From Channa striata (taxonomy: Eukaryota > Chordata > Actinopteri > Anabantiformes > Channidae): DNA of 64,000 nucleotides. Each line of letters begins with the position of its first letter. Within the stretch, counting starts at the first letter, position 1. The DNA lies in assembly GCA_033026295.1 (NCBI GenBank), contig CM065173.1:15004517-15068516 (forward strand). Reading direction: 5' to 3'. Below, one piece after another: positions 63,401 to 64,000 of this stretch. A program made the position numbers and the translations under genes. A model generated the notes under the pieces. It was not told the DNA's origin and made no database searches. It saw only the letters and a list, made by a program, of their open reading frames with translations.

Positions 63401-63914
63401 TCTCGCCCTACATGATGCTACATGATCAGTCAGTAAATGACAACTACACACCTTTTGGAAATAAGACTAAAATGAATTTCCAATAAAACATTGGATGCTT
63501 TGTTGATTTCTGGACAAACTAAAGTAATGCTTAAACACCCTGCTACTAATCAAAATGTGATCTAAATTAGCTGTAAATCTTCTACTTATCTTCCACTCAT
63601 CCATGGAAAAAGCTGTGAGCGGTGCCTGTGTGTTGCACATAGAATCCAGACAGAATAACTTTAAATTGTAATAAATATCAAAAGCCAAATTATCAAGGCT
63701 TGTAAATATTCATAGAGAAACAGGCGGAGGTGTCATAAGAATTTTTACGTACTGTTGGTTTTGAGGCGGGCTGGCTCACTGTTGCGGCTTCCTGCCTGGT
63801 TGATAGCCTTGACAAAGAAGATATAACGGGTGCCACTCTGCAAGCCGTGCACCGTGTAGTGGTTCTGCTTGATGTTGGGGACGATCATCCAGCTGTCTGC
63901 CGAGTTGTACAAAC
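51480..63914 (-). CDS. mid2: Midline-2 (TRIM1) E3 ubiquitin ligase, last three coding exons
   Basis: C-terminal 263 aa of a TRIM-family RING E3 ligase that binds microtubules. Exons: 63914-63753 (end of FN3: GLYNSADSWMIVPNIKQNHY, then AINQAGSRNSEPARLKTN), 52453-52246 (start of B30.2/SPRY: SSLKKSHTPERFSGTG and NVFIDSGCHYWEV) and 51903-51480 (AIGVAYKSAPKNEW, LGVLLDYDNN, ILSGLPVPDF). Splice phases close across both introns (1, then 2) and all sites are GT-AG. The ending ESPYLTGMKTCH is typical of MID2 and absent from MID1, which decides the paralogue. A five-glutamine run (LQEQQQQQMG) precedes the tail. RING, B-boxes, coiled coil, COS box and the start of FN3 lie beyond 64000. Confidence 0.93.
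54875..55160 (+). repeat. Degenerate fish MITE-like repeat
   Basis: Begins GTGGTGGAATGTAGCTTGGT and has blocks (GCTACTTCACGTCGGAGTG, TTTGTCTGACAGCTGTGG, GAAGTATTTTACATTGC) in the same order as a very common fish repeat whose consensus is rich in TACTTAAGTA words. Family identity from memory. Confidence 0.55.
62060..62330 (+). mobile_element. Non-LTR retrotransposon fragment (RT C-terminal end)
   Basis: Peptide pieces RLQLILNATVKLVTAAKK and LASLPDCCNLRLILKF recall the conserved LINE block around QNAAARLLT and LHWLPVxxRIDFKILL. Further on, the AYPKLA region and the SSSDQTA piece fit the SLRSSDQ region downstream. Frame broken by stops; dead fragment. Confidence 0.65.
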
Positions 63915-64000
63915 CTAGCAAACACACACAGGCAGAAACACACAGCCTGAGTAACTAAGTTGTGTTTAGACTTTCTTGGTGAGCCGAGCTACAGTGAGTC

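Larger units (their letters stand above)
52454..63752 (-). other. 11.3-kb mid2 intron between FN3 and SPRY exons
   Basis: Large intron with no supported internal exon. It contains a degenerate repeat at 54875-55160, a LINE fragment at 62060-62330, AC/AG-rich simple sequence at 61755-61792, and AT-rich unique DNA. A 95-codon open frame at 57404-57691 shows no domain. Compact blocks such as 53060-53160 may be regulatory but cannot be judged from one sequence. Confidence 0.7.

Noticed and set aside
1..64000. CRISPR arrays, operons, prophage or bacterial mobile elements
   Set aside because: No spaced direct repeats of the right size, no ribosome-binding-site-led gene clusters; split genes and repeats are those of a vertebrate.

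Overview
The window looks like nuclear DNA of a teleost fish. Genes are split by GT-AG introns of about 70 bp to over 11 kb. Exon sequences match vertebrate families, intergenic DNA is AT-rich, and the repeats are typical of fish (L2- and L1-type LINEs, tRNA-headed SINEs, a hAT transposon, an (AC)n microsatellite). Family names below rest on recognising conserved peptides by eye; no search was run.

Layout: (1) 95-7153, minus strand: the first four coding exons of a MORC3/MORC4-type GHKL ATPase gene, continuing off the left edge. Its second intron (6927 down to 1939) holds old LINE fragments. (2) 7831-12901, minus strand: a complete 12-exon gene for a two-domain phosphoethanolamine N-methyltransferase (pmt copy A, 503 aa). 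(3) 21556-26698, minus strand: a second complete 12-exon pmt gene (copy B, 503 aa). (4) 33802-51479: a gene-poor stretch with one tRNA-Lys-like sequence, a SINE and simple repeats. (5) 51480-63914, minus strand: the last three coding exons of mid2 (TRIM1), encoding the end of the FN3 domain and the B30.2/SPRY domain. Its 5' part lies beyond the right edge.

The main structural feature is a direct tandem duplication. Unit A (about 1834-20552) is repeated as unit B (about 20553-33801). The breakpoint lies inside the third coding exon of the MORC gene, so unit B starts with a decayed fragment of that exon. Unit B then lost about 5 kb (MORC exons 1-2, promoter, LINEs), and unit A later gained a 2.4-kb hAT insertion whose empty site survives in unit B. 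Both pmt copies keep all splice sites and an open frame. I count about 22 amino-acid differences, concentrated in the N-terminal methyltransferase domain. Divergence is patchy: most of the units looks about 98-99% identical, but tracts around exons 2 and 4-5 and the adjoining introns are clearly more diverged, as expected if gene conversion homogenised the rest.

Function: PMT makes phosphocholine by three methylations of phosphoethanolamine, a route known from plants, nematodes and Plasmodium, present in fish and frogs and absent from mammals. The MORC gene encodes a chromatin ATPase and mid2 a microtubule-associated RING E3 ligase. I see no reason to think the three gene families act in one pathway.
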